Assembly (NCBI GenBank): GCA_023267795.1
Contig: JAHFMP010000066.1
Location: forward strand, 1 to 5,880
Direction of reading: 5' to 3'
Origin: Candidatus Woesearchaeota archaeon
GTDB taxonomy: Archaea; Nanobdellota; Nanobdellia; Woesearchaeales; DSVV01
Length of the DNA: 5,880 nt
A program made the translations under genes and the position numbers. Under the pieces are notes generated by a model. That model was not told the origin of the DNA. It worked only from the letters and a program-made list of their open reading frames with translations, and made no database searches. This document shows, one piece after another, positions 1-5,880 of this stretch (the stretch's first letter is position 1; each line of letters begins with the position of its first letter).

Positions 1-3000
1 GGAGAACATGAAATAAGAATAACTGCAAATGATGGAAGTATTGCAATAGAACAAAAATTAAGCTTAATTGTACTACAAAGCATTGAAGAAGTCAAAAAGA
101 AAAAAGCAGAGACAGAAGTAGAAACAGAATTATTAACAAAAGAAGAAGTCAAAACGATAATTGTATTGAAGAGAAATATTACTGCAAATAATGCATTAGC
201 AAAAGAAAGAGATAGACAAAATAGAGAAAATGTAAAATCACAATTAACAATAAAAGGAAAAGGAGTATTGCAAACTGGAAACTATGATGTTGGAGAAATT
301 AATGAATTAAACAACAGTGCAGTAATTATAGCAAAAATAACGAAACAAGGACTTGCAAAACTCGAGCAAAATAATTTAATTGAATCTATATTCATCGACA
401 GAAAACTCACAATAGGTCTACTAGATAGTGTGCCTCTCATAAATGCAACAAACTTAACTTCAGCAGGAATTAACCTAACAGGAAAAGGACAAACTGCTTG
501 TGTAATAGATACAGGAATTGACAACAACCACGAAGCATTCGCAGGAAGAATTATTGATGAGAAATGCTTCTGTTCAGTAACTGATTATGGATCTGGAGGA
601 TGTTGTGCAAACAATGCATCAACACAAGATATTGCAGAAGATGATTCAATAACATCACACGGAACACATGTTGCAGGAATCATCGCATCAAATGGAACAA
701 TAAAAGGAGTAGCTCCAGAATCGAACATAGTAGTTGTGAAAGCTTGCGACAACACAGGACAATGCGCAGCAAGCGATATAATGCAAGCAATAGATTACTG
801 CAACGATAAAAAATCCGCATTCAACATAAGCGTAATATCTGGAAGCTTTGGAGACGGACAAGAACATAATTCAACAAATTGTCCAACATACATAGATACT
901 GCATTAAATACATCGAACGCTCTGGGAATATCTACAACATTCTCTGCAGGAAACGAATACTTCACAAAAGGAATCAACTATCCTGCATGCTCGCCATTCA
1001 CAATAGCAGTTGGAGCATCAACAAAACAAGATACAATTGCAGATTTCAGCAACAGAGGAGAAACATTAAGCGTATTAGCTCCTGGAGCACAAATACAATC
1101 CACAATAATATCAGGATATGGAACAAAGAGCGGAACATCGATGAGTACAGCACATGTTGCAGGAGGAATACTATTGATAAAAGAAAGAGATGAAATAGAA
1201 AACAAATACCATATTCCAGAAATTGTGAAAAAAGCATTAAAACTCGGAGGAATAAATATTTCAGAGTGGCCAAGAATTGATATAGGAAAAACAATTTCAA
1301 TAATTGATTATGTAACTGCAGAAAATACAACATTCAATGGAACAAATGAAACTGGAAGTGGAGAGATATTCCATGTATCTGGAGGAGCAGCTCCAGTTGT
1401 AACATTGAACTCTCCAGCAAACGCAAGCATATCGACGATATCCTACAGAGAATTAAACATAACAGTATCGGATCCAGAAAGTGATGTTATGAATGTATCA
1501 ATATATGGAGACAACATAAGCACAACTCCAACAGAACTTGTTGCATACTATGAAAACATAGCAAATACAACAACAATGTATAATTGGACTGCCCCAACAG
1601 CATGGATGATATATAAGAATGATCCTAACCTCGCTGCATATTTCAACTTCAACAAATTAATGAACGCTACAGCAGTAAATGATTCTGTAACAAATTTAAA
1701 TGGAACTTTAGTTGGAGCAAATGCAAGAATTAATACAACTCAAGGAGTATTTGGAGGAGCACTTCAAGTAGACGCTTCTAGCTACGTTCAAGTATCAACA
1801 AATAATGCTTACAACTTCTCAGCAACAAATAACTTCACTATAGCTGCATGGATATATCCAACAAACATAACATTAAGAAGTATTGCAGGAAAATGGGATG
1901 GTTCTGGAACTTCTGGAGGAAGACAGTGGAGATTTAATACTGGAGCTGCAGGAGCAAATGACGGAAAAGTACAACTCAGCGTTAATGCAGGAGCAGGAGC
2001 TTCAATATCTAATGCATTCTCAAACAACTCAGTAAAAGCAAATCAATGGCAGCATATAGCAGTAACTTGGAATCAAGGATCATATGCATTCTACATAAAC
2101 GGAGTACAAAATGGAACAGGAATAACTGCAGCAACTTCACTAAATGCAACATCACCAAGAGCATTATGTATTGGAGTTGTAAACAATGCAAATGCAAATA
2201 ATTGTGCAACAAATGTACAACCTTATAATGGAAGCATAGATGATATGGTATTATTTAACAGATCATTATCAGCAACAGAAATATCAGCACTATACTCTTT
2301 AGGAAATGGCACATACTATTGGAATGTAAATGCAAATGACAGCACAAGTTTGACAACATCTGCACCAAATAAATTCTTAATAGGAGCAGATACAATAAAA
2401 CCATCTGTAACAGATGTTAGACCAACGCTTTCGAGCAGCTCTAACACAGGAACAGTTATAGAGATAGCTGCAAACTCAACAGATGATTGGGCATTAGACA
2501 AAGTAACTGCAAACATAACAATGCCAAACGCAAGCACAACAGTTGTAACACTAAGCGCAACAGGAATTGGAAATAAATTCAACAACACGTATACAATACC
2601 ATCACTTGCCGGATTGTATAACATAACATTCTTTGCAAATGACACGACAAATAATCTGAATAATTCAATTACAACAAACTTCACAGGAACTGCAGCAGGA
2701 GGAAATAATCCTCCAACCACACCAGTATTAACAGACCCGACAAATGGAAACATAACAGCAACAAATAGAACGCCAATATTAAGATGGAATGCAGCAACAG
2801 ATGCAGACAGCGACCCAATAATTTACAACATAACTTTAGAATGCACAGGAACATGCACACCATATGCTCAATACATAAAAGCAAATACAACTCTGCTAAA
2901 CTTCACAGTTAATCAATCATTGCAAGTTGATACAGTATACAAATGGAACGTAACTGCAGATGACCAAAAAGGAGGAAGTAATGTAAGCTTAACTTTCAAC

Positions 3001-3429
3001 TTCACAGTTGCTTCATTAATATCTGCAACATTAACAAACAGCAGAGTAGACTTCGGAGCATTAGCAATAAACACAAGCTCAGATACAACAAGCAACAATC
3101 CTCTGCCATTAAGAATTAGAAACGACGGAAACGTATATATAGACGTAAACTTAACAGGAGATCAGAGTCCTTGGAGCACAGTTGCATTAGGAAATGTAAA
3201 CTTCCAAACTAAAGCTGGCGGAGGAGGAACAATTAATTCAACAACATCACTATCAACATTCACAAATATAGCTGCAACAACTTTAAGAGTTATAGGACAG
3301 CTCAACTTCAGCCCAGATATTATAGGAAATACAAGTGCAGAAATCGAGTTAAATATAACTGTTCCAGAATCAGAACCTGCAGGACAAAAAGAAGCAAATA
3401 TGACAATAACTGCGGCGCAGACGACATAA
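1..3429 (+). CDS. Secreted multidomain subtilisin-like (S8) serine protease with LamG and Ig/FN3-like domains, 5' end missing
   Basis: The frame is open from base 1, so the visible 1142 residues are the C-terminal part of a longer protein. Order, in visible residues: end of an Ig/cadherin-like module (1-26, with ITANDG), charged Lys/Glu linker (27-49), I9-like inhibitor propeptide (about 50-134), S8 catalytic domain (about 158-436), Ig-like half (466-535), LamG/concanavalin-like domain (541-765), rest of that Ig-like domain (766-794), Ig-like (800-897), FN3-like (903-1004) and a C-terminal beta domain (1008-1142). Catalytic residues are Asp170 in VIDTGID, His220 in SHGTHVAG, oxyanion Asn318 in SAGNE and Ser380 in SGTSMS, so the peptidase should be active, cleaving itself and extracellular proteins. 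No membrane helix or sorting signal is seen at the C terminus. About 57 N-X-S/T sequons (hand count) fit a glycosylated surface protein. It ends in tandem stops, TAATAA. The protease call is firm; substrate and anchoring are unknown. Confidence 0.95.
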   Translation, partial: GEHEIRITANDGSIAIEQKLSLIVLQSIEEVKKKKAETEVETELLTKEEVKTIIVLKRNITANNALAKERDRQNRENVKSQLTIKGKGVLQTGNYDVGEINELNNSAVIIAKITKQGLAKLEQNNLIESIFIDRKLTIGLLDSVPLINATNLTSAGINLTGKGQTACVIDTGIDNNHEAFAGRIIDEKCFCSVTDYGSGGCCANNASTQDIAEDDSITSHGTHVAGIIASNGTIKGVAPESNIVVVKACDNTGQCAASDIMQAIDYCNDKKSAFNISVISGSFGDGQEHNSTNCPTYIDTALNTSNALGISTTFSAGNEYFTKGINYPACSPFTIAVGASTKQDTIADFSNRGETLSVLAPGAQIQSTIISGYGTKSGTSMSTAHVAGGILLIKERDEIENKYHIPEIVKKALKLGGINISEWPRIDIGKTISIIDYVTAENTTFNGTNETGSGEIFHVSGGAAPVVTLNSPANASISTISYRELNITVSDPESDVMNVSIYGDNISTTPTELVAYYENIANTTTMYNWTAPTAWMIYKNDPNLAAYFNFNKLMNATAVNDSVTNLNGTLVGANARINTTQGVFGGALQVDASSYVQVSTNNAYNFSATNNFTIAAWIYPTNITLRSIAGKWDGSGTSGGRQWRFNTGAAGANDGKVQLSVNAGAGASISNAFSNNSVKANQWQHIAVTWNQGSYAFYINGVQNGTGITAATSLNATSPRALCIGVVNNANANNCATNVQPYNGSIDDMVLFNRSLSATEISALYSLGNGTYYWNVNANDSTSLTTSAPNKFLIGADTIKPSVTDVRPTLSSSSNTGTVIEIAANSTDDWALDKVTANITMPNASTTVVTLSATGIGNKFNNTYTIPSLAGLYNITFFANDTTNNLNNSITTNFTGTAAGGNNPPTTPVLTDPTNGNITATNRTPILRWNAATDADSDPIIYNITLECTGTCTPYAQYIKANTTLLNFTVNQSLQVDTVYKWNVTADDQKGGSNVSLTFNFTVASLISATLTNSRVDFGALAINTSSDTTSNNPLPLRIRNDGNVYIDVNLTGDQSPWSTVALGNVNFQTKAGGGGTINSTTSLSTFTNIAATTLRVIGQLNFSPDIIGNTSAEIELNITVPESEPAGQKEANMTITAAQTT

Positions 3430-3437
3430 TAAGCAAT

Positions 3438-3460
3438 TAGGTATTGGGTGTTAGGTATTA
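3438..3460 (+). repeat. Degenerate heptamer tandem repeat (TRGGTRT)n
   Basis: Three consecutive 7-mers, TAGGTAT (3438-3444), TGGGTGT (3445-3451) and TAGGTAT (3452-3458), followed by the beginning of a fourth (TA), fit the consensus TRGGTRT. The 9-mer TTAGGTATT therefore occurs twice, 14 nt apart (3437 and 3451). It lies in the gap between the double stop of the protease gene and the start of the next gene. This G/T-rich block stands out against the A-rich surroundings. Its function is unknown; similar short heptamer runs are known from intergenic DNA of other prokaryotes. Confidence 0.6.
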
Positions 3461-3478
3461 GAAAAAAAGAAAAAAAAA

Positions 3479-3482
3479 GAGG
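3479..3482 (+). promoter_or_regulatory. Shine-Dalgarno site (GAGG) fixing the start of the stalk membrane protein gene
   Basis: GAGG lies 7 nt before the ATG at 3490, within a 31-nt all-purine stretch (3460-3490). It can pair with the CCTCC end of 16S rRNA. It decides for the ATG at 3490 over the in-frame ATG at 3448, which lies inside the heptamer repeat and would put a run of basic residues ahead of the signal peptide. Confidence 0.6.
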
Positions 3483-3489
3483 AAAAGAA

Positions 3490-4233
3490 ATGAACAAAAA
3501 ATGTTTGTTTTACATGCTGATTTTATTAATTGCAATTCTCCAAATTAATTATACACTCGCAGTTGGAATTTCGCCGGCAAAAAGAACAATAGATTATCAG
3601 CAAGGAAAAATAGAAAAATTCAGCTATGGAATATACAACAACGAAAGAGCAGAATCGACAATAAAAATAGAGGCAAGAGGAGGAAAACTAAGAGACTCCA
3701 TAGTATTTTCTGAAATAGAATTGAACTTCAGTTCTGGAGAATTAATGAAACAAATAGAAGCTGCAATAAGTTTTCCCAACTTAACAATAGATCAAGATGA
3801 ATACATAGATGTTGTGGCGAAAGAACAGCAAAAAAAAGGAGCGTTTGTAAATGTACAATTAGAAGTGAGCTCTAGAATAGATATTAAGGCTCCTCAAAAA
3901 GAATTTGTTGAAAATAAAGAAGAAATAAAAGAGGAAAAAGACAAGAAAAGAGAAGGAGTATTTGTTCCAAAAGAAATTGAAACACCAAAAAGTAAAAAAG
4001 AAACAAAAGTTAAAGAAGAAAAATTAAGTGAGAAAGACTTAATGTACATTTTATCAGGAGTGTTGATTATTTTAATCATACTTCAAATATATCTTACAAT
4101 TTATCAATATGCTCTGACAAAAAGTAAAGTGAAAAATAAACGTATTTATTCTAAATTATCTGAAGCACAGAATAAGAAAAGTAAAAAACAAAAATCTCAA
4201 AAAAGATGGAAGAAAAACAAAAGAAAAAATTAG
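3490..4233 (+). CDS. Single-pass membrane protein: signal peptide, beta-rich outer domain, Lys/Glu stalk, basic cytoplasmic tail
   Basis: The protein has 247 residues. Residues 1-24 form a signal peptide (Lys-Lys, then a hydrophobic core, with likely cleavage after YTLA). The mature part starts VGISPAK and forms a beta-rich, Ig-like domain (about 25-135). The pattern GISPA, a YGIYNNE-type strand, a short loop and a closing strand before a proline resembles small extracellular beta domains I recall from DPANN archaea; I cannot name a family. Residues 136-181 are a Lys/Glu/Pro-rich stalk, probably extended or helical. Residues 184-207 are a transmembrane helix. The tail, 211-247, has 18 Lys/Arg in 37 residues and one acidic residue, so it should face the cytoplasm and could touch phospholipid heads or nucleic acid. 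It follows the protease gene by 57 nt and overlaps the next gene by 28 nt, which suggests shared expression. The role is unknown; a membrane partner for the surface protease is an inference. Confidence 0.85.
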   Translation: MNKKCLFYMLILLIAILQINYTLAVGISPAKRTIDYQQGKIEKFSYGIYNNERAESTIKIEARGGKLRDSIVFSEIELNFSSGELMKQIEAAISFPNLTIDQDEYIDVVAKEQQKKGAFVNVQLEVSSRIDIKAPQKEFVENKEEIKEEKDKKREGVFVPKEIETPKSKKETKVKEEKLSEKDLMYILSGVLIILIILQIYLTIYQYALTKSKVKNKRIYSKLSEAQNKKSKKQKSQKRWKKNKRKN

Positions 4234-4835
4234 CAATAACAATAATAGGAATATTAGGGATGATATTGTTAGTTGGATTGTTATTCATAAATTTCATAAT
4301 AGTAAATCCTTTAGATACAAAAAATACAGACAAAAAAATGGGAGAAATAAGAATAACAAGCGAGTTCGCAGTAAAAGAAATTTATGTAAGCTATTTTATC
4401 AATGAAATAAAAGGATATTTGCTGCACAAAAAACCACTCAGTGGAGAGCTTCCTAGAATAAATGTATTTATCAAAGACATTGGAAAAACATTCACAACAG
4501 AAATAGATGAAAAAATAGAAACATATGAAGGAATAATAGGAAATGCTGACTTAAGCATTGAGATAAATAGAAAAGATTTTTTCGAAATCATAAAAGCAGA
4601 AAACAAAAAAGAAACAACATCAAATAAAACCAAAGAAGGCAAAATAAAAATAGAAATCAAAAATAGCAAAGGGGAATTGGCGAGCAAAGGATATAAAAAA
4701 TTTCTGCAAAATTTCAATGAAAAAATAGGAATATTTGATTTGATTTCAGAAAAAATCTATACTCAAAATATTGCGGTTTTATTTGCACTAATGATGATAT
4801 GCACAATAATAATAATTTATGTAATTTATTATTAA
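4206..4835 (+). CDS. Membrane protein with a helix at each end and an SCP-2-like middle domain
   Basis: The protein has 209 residues. A short basic N terminus is followed by a transmembrane helix (about 9-33), and a second helix closes the C terminus (about 188-208). The roughly 150 residues between them lie on one side of the membrane, probably outside by the positive-inside rule. Residues 84-170 read as beta strands (INVFIKDIG, FTTEIDEKI), then NADLSIEINRKDFFEII, then a Lys-rich loop, GKIKIEIKNSKGELASKGY and a last helix. That order resembles the SCP-2 sterol-carrier fold, where a 'D-x-x-I-x-hydrophobic' strand and a short helix precede a final Gly-rich strand. This is pattern matching only, so lipid binding is an inference. 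The ATG at 4206 is chosen because the next in-frame ATG (4260) would destroy the first helix. No clear Shine-Dalgarno site precedes it, so translation is probably coupled to the gene it overlaps. Confidence 0.85.
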   Translation: MEEKQKKKLAITIIGILGMILLVGLLFINFIIVNPLDTKNTDKKMGEIRITSEFAVKEIYVSYFINEIKGYLLHKKPLSGELPRINVFIKDIGKTFTTEIDEKIETYEGIIGNADLSIEINRKDFFEIIKAENKKETTSNKTKEGKIKIEIKNSKGELASKGYKKFLQNFNEKIGIFDLISEKIYTQNIAVLFALMMICTIIIIYVIYY

Positions 4836-4836
4836 G

Positions 4837-4852
4837 TATATTTATTAATATA
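4837..4852 (+). promoter_or_regulatory. AT-only inverted repeat, possible TATA-type promoter element
   Basis: TATATT and AATATA form a perfect 6-bp inverted repeat around TATT. The surrounding 34-nt gap has only four G/C bases. Its left arm lies about 28-33 nt before the ATG at 4870, which is the TATA-box distance expected for a leaderless archaeal transcript. No strong ribosome site precedes that ATG, which fits. In DNA this AT-rich such a repeat can arise by chance, so the gap may equally be plain intra-operon spacing. Confidence 0.3.
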
Positions 4853-4869
4853 AAATTAATGAGAACAAA

Positions 4870-5880
4870 ATGTACTTCGAAAACACAAAAGCTTTATGGA
4901 CTGCAATAAGTCTAGTATTGTTAGTGTTATTTTACCTTTTAAGGCCGAAGTCTAAAGAAATTTTATTCACATCTATGATGTTCTTAACTGAACAAAAGAA
5001 GACAGTGCAAAAAAGAGTGCTAGGAAGTTTTAACAAGAACGTCTTTTTTTATTTGCAATTTGCAATAATTGTGTTGTTGGTTTTATCCGCAGCAAGCCCA
5101 GTAATAGAAAGAATTAATGAAGAAAAAGAAAAAAAAATCTTAATACTGGATATTTCCGCTTCGATGAGCATCTCGGATGTATTTGAAGCGCTAATAAAAG
5201 AAGCAAAAGAAAATTTGGGAGAAATAAATACAATAATTCTTGCAGAAAATGTTCCAATACTTTTAGCTGAGAAAAGAGGAAGTGCAGAAATTAAAGAATA
5301 CTTAAATGAAATAAAGCCAAAATACACTCGAACAAATCTAAGAAGCGCATTGAATTATGCTATTGAATTAAACAAAAAGGACAAATATCAAGAAATATTG
5401 TTGATAAGTGATTTTCTTACAAAAGAAAAAATCGATGATTTACTAGATTATGCAGATGAAGAAGGAATACAAATAAATGAGATAAAAATAGAAAACAAAA
5501 GAAATAATGCAGGAATAATTGACGCAGTAAAAAATGAAAAAGAAGGAAAAATAGATGTTGTAGTGAAAAATTATGGAGAGAACAAAGAGATAGAGATTAT
5601 TAGTAATGAAGAAAAAATCAAAATAAAACTAGAAAAAGGAGAAAAAAAGAAAATTTCTTTAAAATGGAATACTGATAAGATAGAACTAATGCCAAAAGAC
5701 GATTTTGCTGCAGATAATATTTTTTTTATTTCTCAAAATAATATCAAGAAAAATACTGCAGTAATAATAAGCGATTTAAAAGATAAATTTCTTGAAGCTG
5801 CATTAGAAGCAAACGATTTCAATGTAAGATATGAAAAACATCCCATAATAAATGCAAATGCAGATTTGATAATATTTGAT
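4870..5880 (+). CDS. BatA/VWA-domain membrane protein, 3' end missing
   Basis: The first 337 residues are visible and the frame is open at the right edge. Two N-terminal helices (about 8-24 and 58-77) flank a loop with RPKSKEILFTSMMFL, the typical layout of the BatA N-terminal domain. A von Willebrand A domain follows (about 88-205). Its MIDAS metal site is complete: DISAS (Asp94, Ser96, Ser98), Thr155 in TRTNL and Asp181 in LLISDF, so it should bind a divalent cation and a protein partner. Residues 209-290 look like a CARDB/Ig-type segment ending in DDFAADNIFFI, the motif that in this family precedes an amidotransferase-like domain; that domain appears to start near 296 (TAVIISD) and is cut off. 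The ATG at 4870 starts right before the first helix. Such proteins often work with MoxR ATPases and DUF58 proteins; none is visible here. The family call is firm; the partner and process are unknown. Confidence 0.92.
   Translation, partial: MYFENTKALWTAISLVLLVLFYLLRPKSKEILFTSMMFLTEQKKTVQKRVLGSFNKNVFFYLQFAIIVLLVLSAASPVIERINEEKEKKILILDISASMSISDVFEALIKEAKENLGEINTIILAENVPILLAEKRGSAEIKEYLNEIKPKYTRTNLRSALNYAIELNKKDKYQEILLISDFLTKEKIDDLLDYADEEGIQINEIKIENKRNNAGIIDAVKNEKEGKIDVVVKNYGENKEIEIISNEEKIKIKLEKGEKKKISLKWNTDKIELMPKDDFAADNIFFISQNNIKKNTAVIISDLKDKFLEAALEANDFNVRYEKHPIINANADLIIFD

Noticed and set aside
166..168. TTG as the start codon of the protease gene
   Set aside because: The frame is open to base 1, the upstream residues look like protein, and this codon falls in the middle of the first strand of the propeptide (KTIIVLK).
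879..1193. 104-residue plus-strand frame within the catalytic domain
   Set aside because: It overlaps the catalytic Asn and Ser codons in another frame and has a random composition rich in Arg, Asn and Ile.
2188..2199. Tandem gcaaat hexamers
   Set aside because: Only two units, and they encode Ala-Asn in an Asn/Ala-rich loop; local codon bias explains them.
2316..2753. 145-residue minus-strand reading frame inside the protease gene
   Set aside because: It lies wholly opposite coding sequence with clear domains, shows no domain pattern of its own, and comes from codon choice on the plus strand. The other minus-strand frames (for example 282-527, 978-1205, 1046-1333, 4391-4717 and 5049-5327) are rejected for the same reason.
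3448..3489. Longer N terminus for the stalk membrane protein from the ATG at 3448
   Set aside because: It would add basic residues encoded by the repeat and purine tract ahead of a proper signal peptide, and would ignore the GAGG site before 3490.
3162..3497. Minus-strand reading frame covering the protease 3' end and the gap
   Set aside because: It only reads the complement of the protease C-terminal domain, the heptamer repeat and the purine tract; its Phe/Ser run is the purine tract in reverse.
4859..4909. ATG at 4859 as a start before the VWA gene
   Set aside because: This frame reaches TAA after 16 codons and encodes nothing recognisable; the ATG at 4870 leads into the BatA helix.
5720..5727. 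Run of eight T as an archaeal terminator
   Set aside because: It lies inside an intact coding frame (Ile-Phe-Phe) of the DDFAADNIFFI motif. Another T7 run at 5044-5050 is also coding.
1..5880. CRISPR array, tRNA, rRNA, insertion sequence or riboswitch
   Set aside because: No spaced direct repeats, no cloverleaf or conserved RNA motifs, no transposase and no inverted ends were seen; nearly the whole window is coding.

Overview
The window looks like a piece of an archaeal genome, most plausibly a low-GC, small-genome DPANN lineage of the Woesearchaeota/Pacearchaeota type. The signs are strong A+T bias, arginine written almost only as AGA, heavy use of ATA for isoleucine, very dense N-X-S/T glycosylation sequons in the secreted protein, and surface-protein domain patterns I recall from those archaea. 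The lineage is an inference, since no rRNA or marker gene is present. All stops are TAA or TAG, and no in-frame TGA was seen in the four genes.

All four genes lie on the plus strand and almost fill the window. (1) Bases 1-3429 hold the 3' part of a very large secreted multidomain protein. It has the end of an Ig/cadherin-like module, an I9-type inhibitor propeptide, a complete subtilisin-like (S8) catalytic domain with intact Asp/His/Asn/Ser, a LamG/concanavalin-like domain that seems to sit inside an Ig-like domain, two more Ig/FN3-like domains and a C-terminal beta domain. Its start lies off the left edge. (2) Bases 3490-4233 encode a signal-peptide, single-pass membrane protein with a beta-rich outer domain, a Lys/Glu-rich stalk and a very basic inner tail. 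(3) Bases 4206-4835 encode a protein with a membrane helix at each end and a middle domain resembling the SCP-2 (sterol-carrier) fold; it overlaps gene 2 by 28 nt. (4) Bases 4870-5880 hold the 5' part of a BatA/VWA membrane protein with an intact MIDAS metal site. It carries a CARDB-like segment and the start of a likely amidotransferase-like domain cut by the right edge.

The gaps are short: 57 nt after the double stop of gene 1, holding a degenerate heptamer repeat and a homopurine leader with a GAGG ribosome site, and 34 nt of about 12% GC before gene 4. The spacing suggests genes 2-4, and perhaps gene 1, are co-transcribed. All four products are predicted to be at or outside the membrane. 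A reasonable inference is a cell-surface module in which a glycosylated, self-processing protease/adhesin is made together with membrane proteins, one carrying a VWA interaction domain. In many prokaryotes such BatA/VWA genes sit beside MoxR ATPase and DUF58 genes; those would be expected to the side, but none is visible here. There are no RNA genes, CRISPR arrays, insertion sequences or clear terminators.
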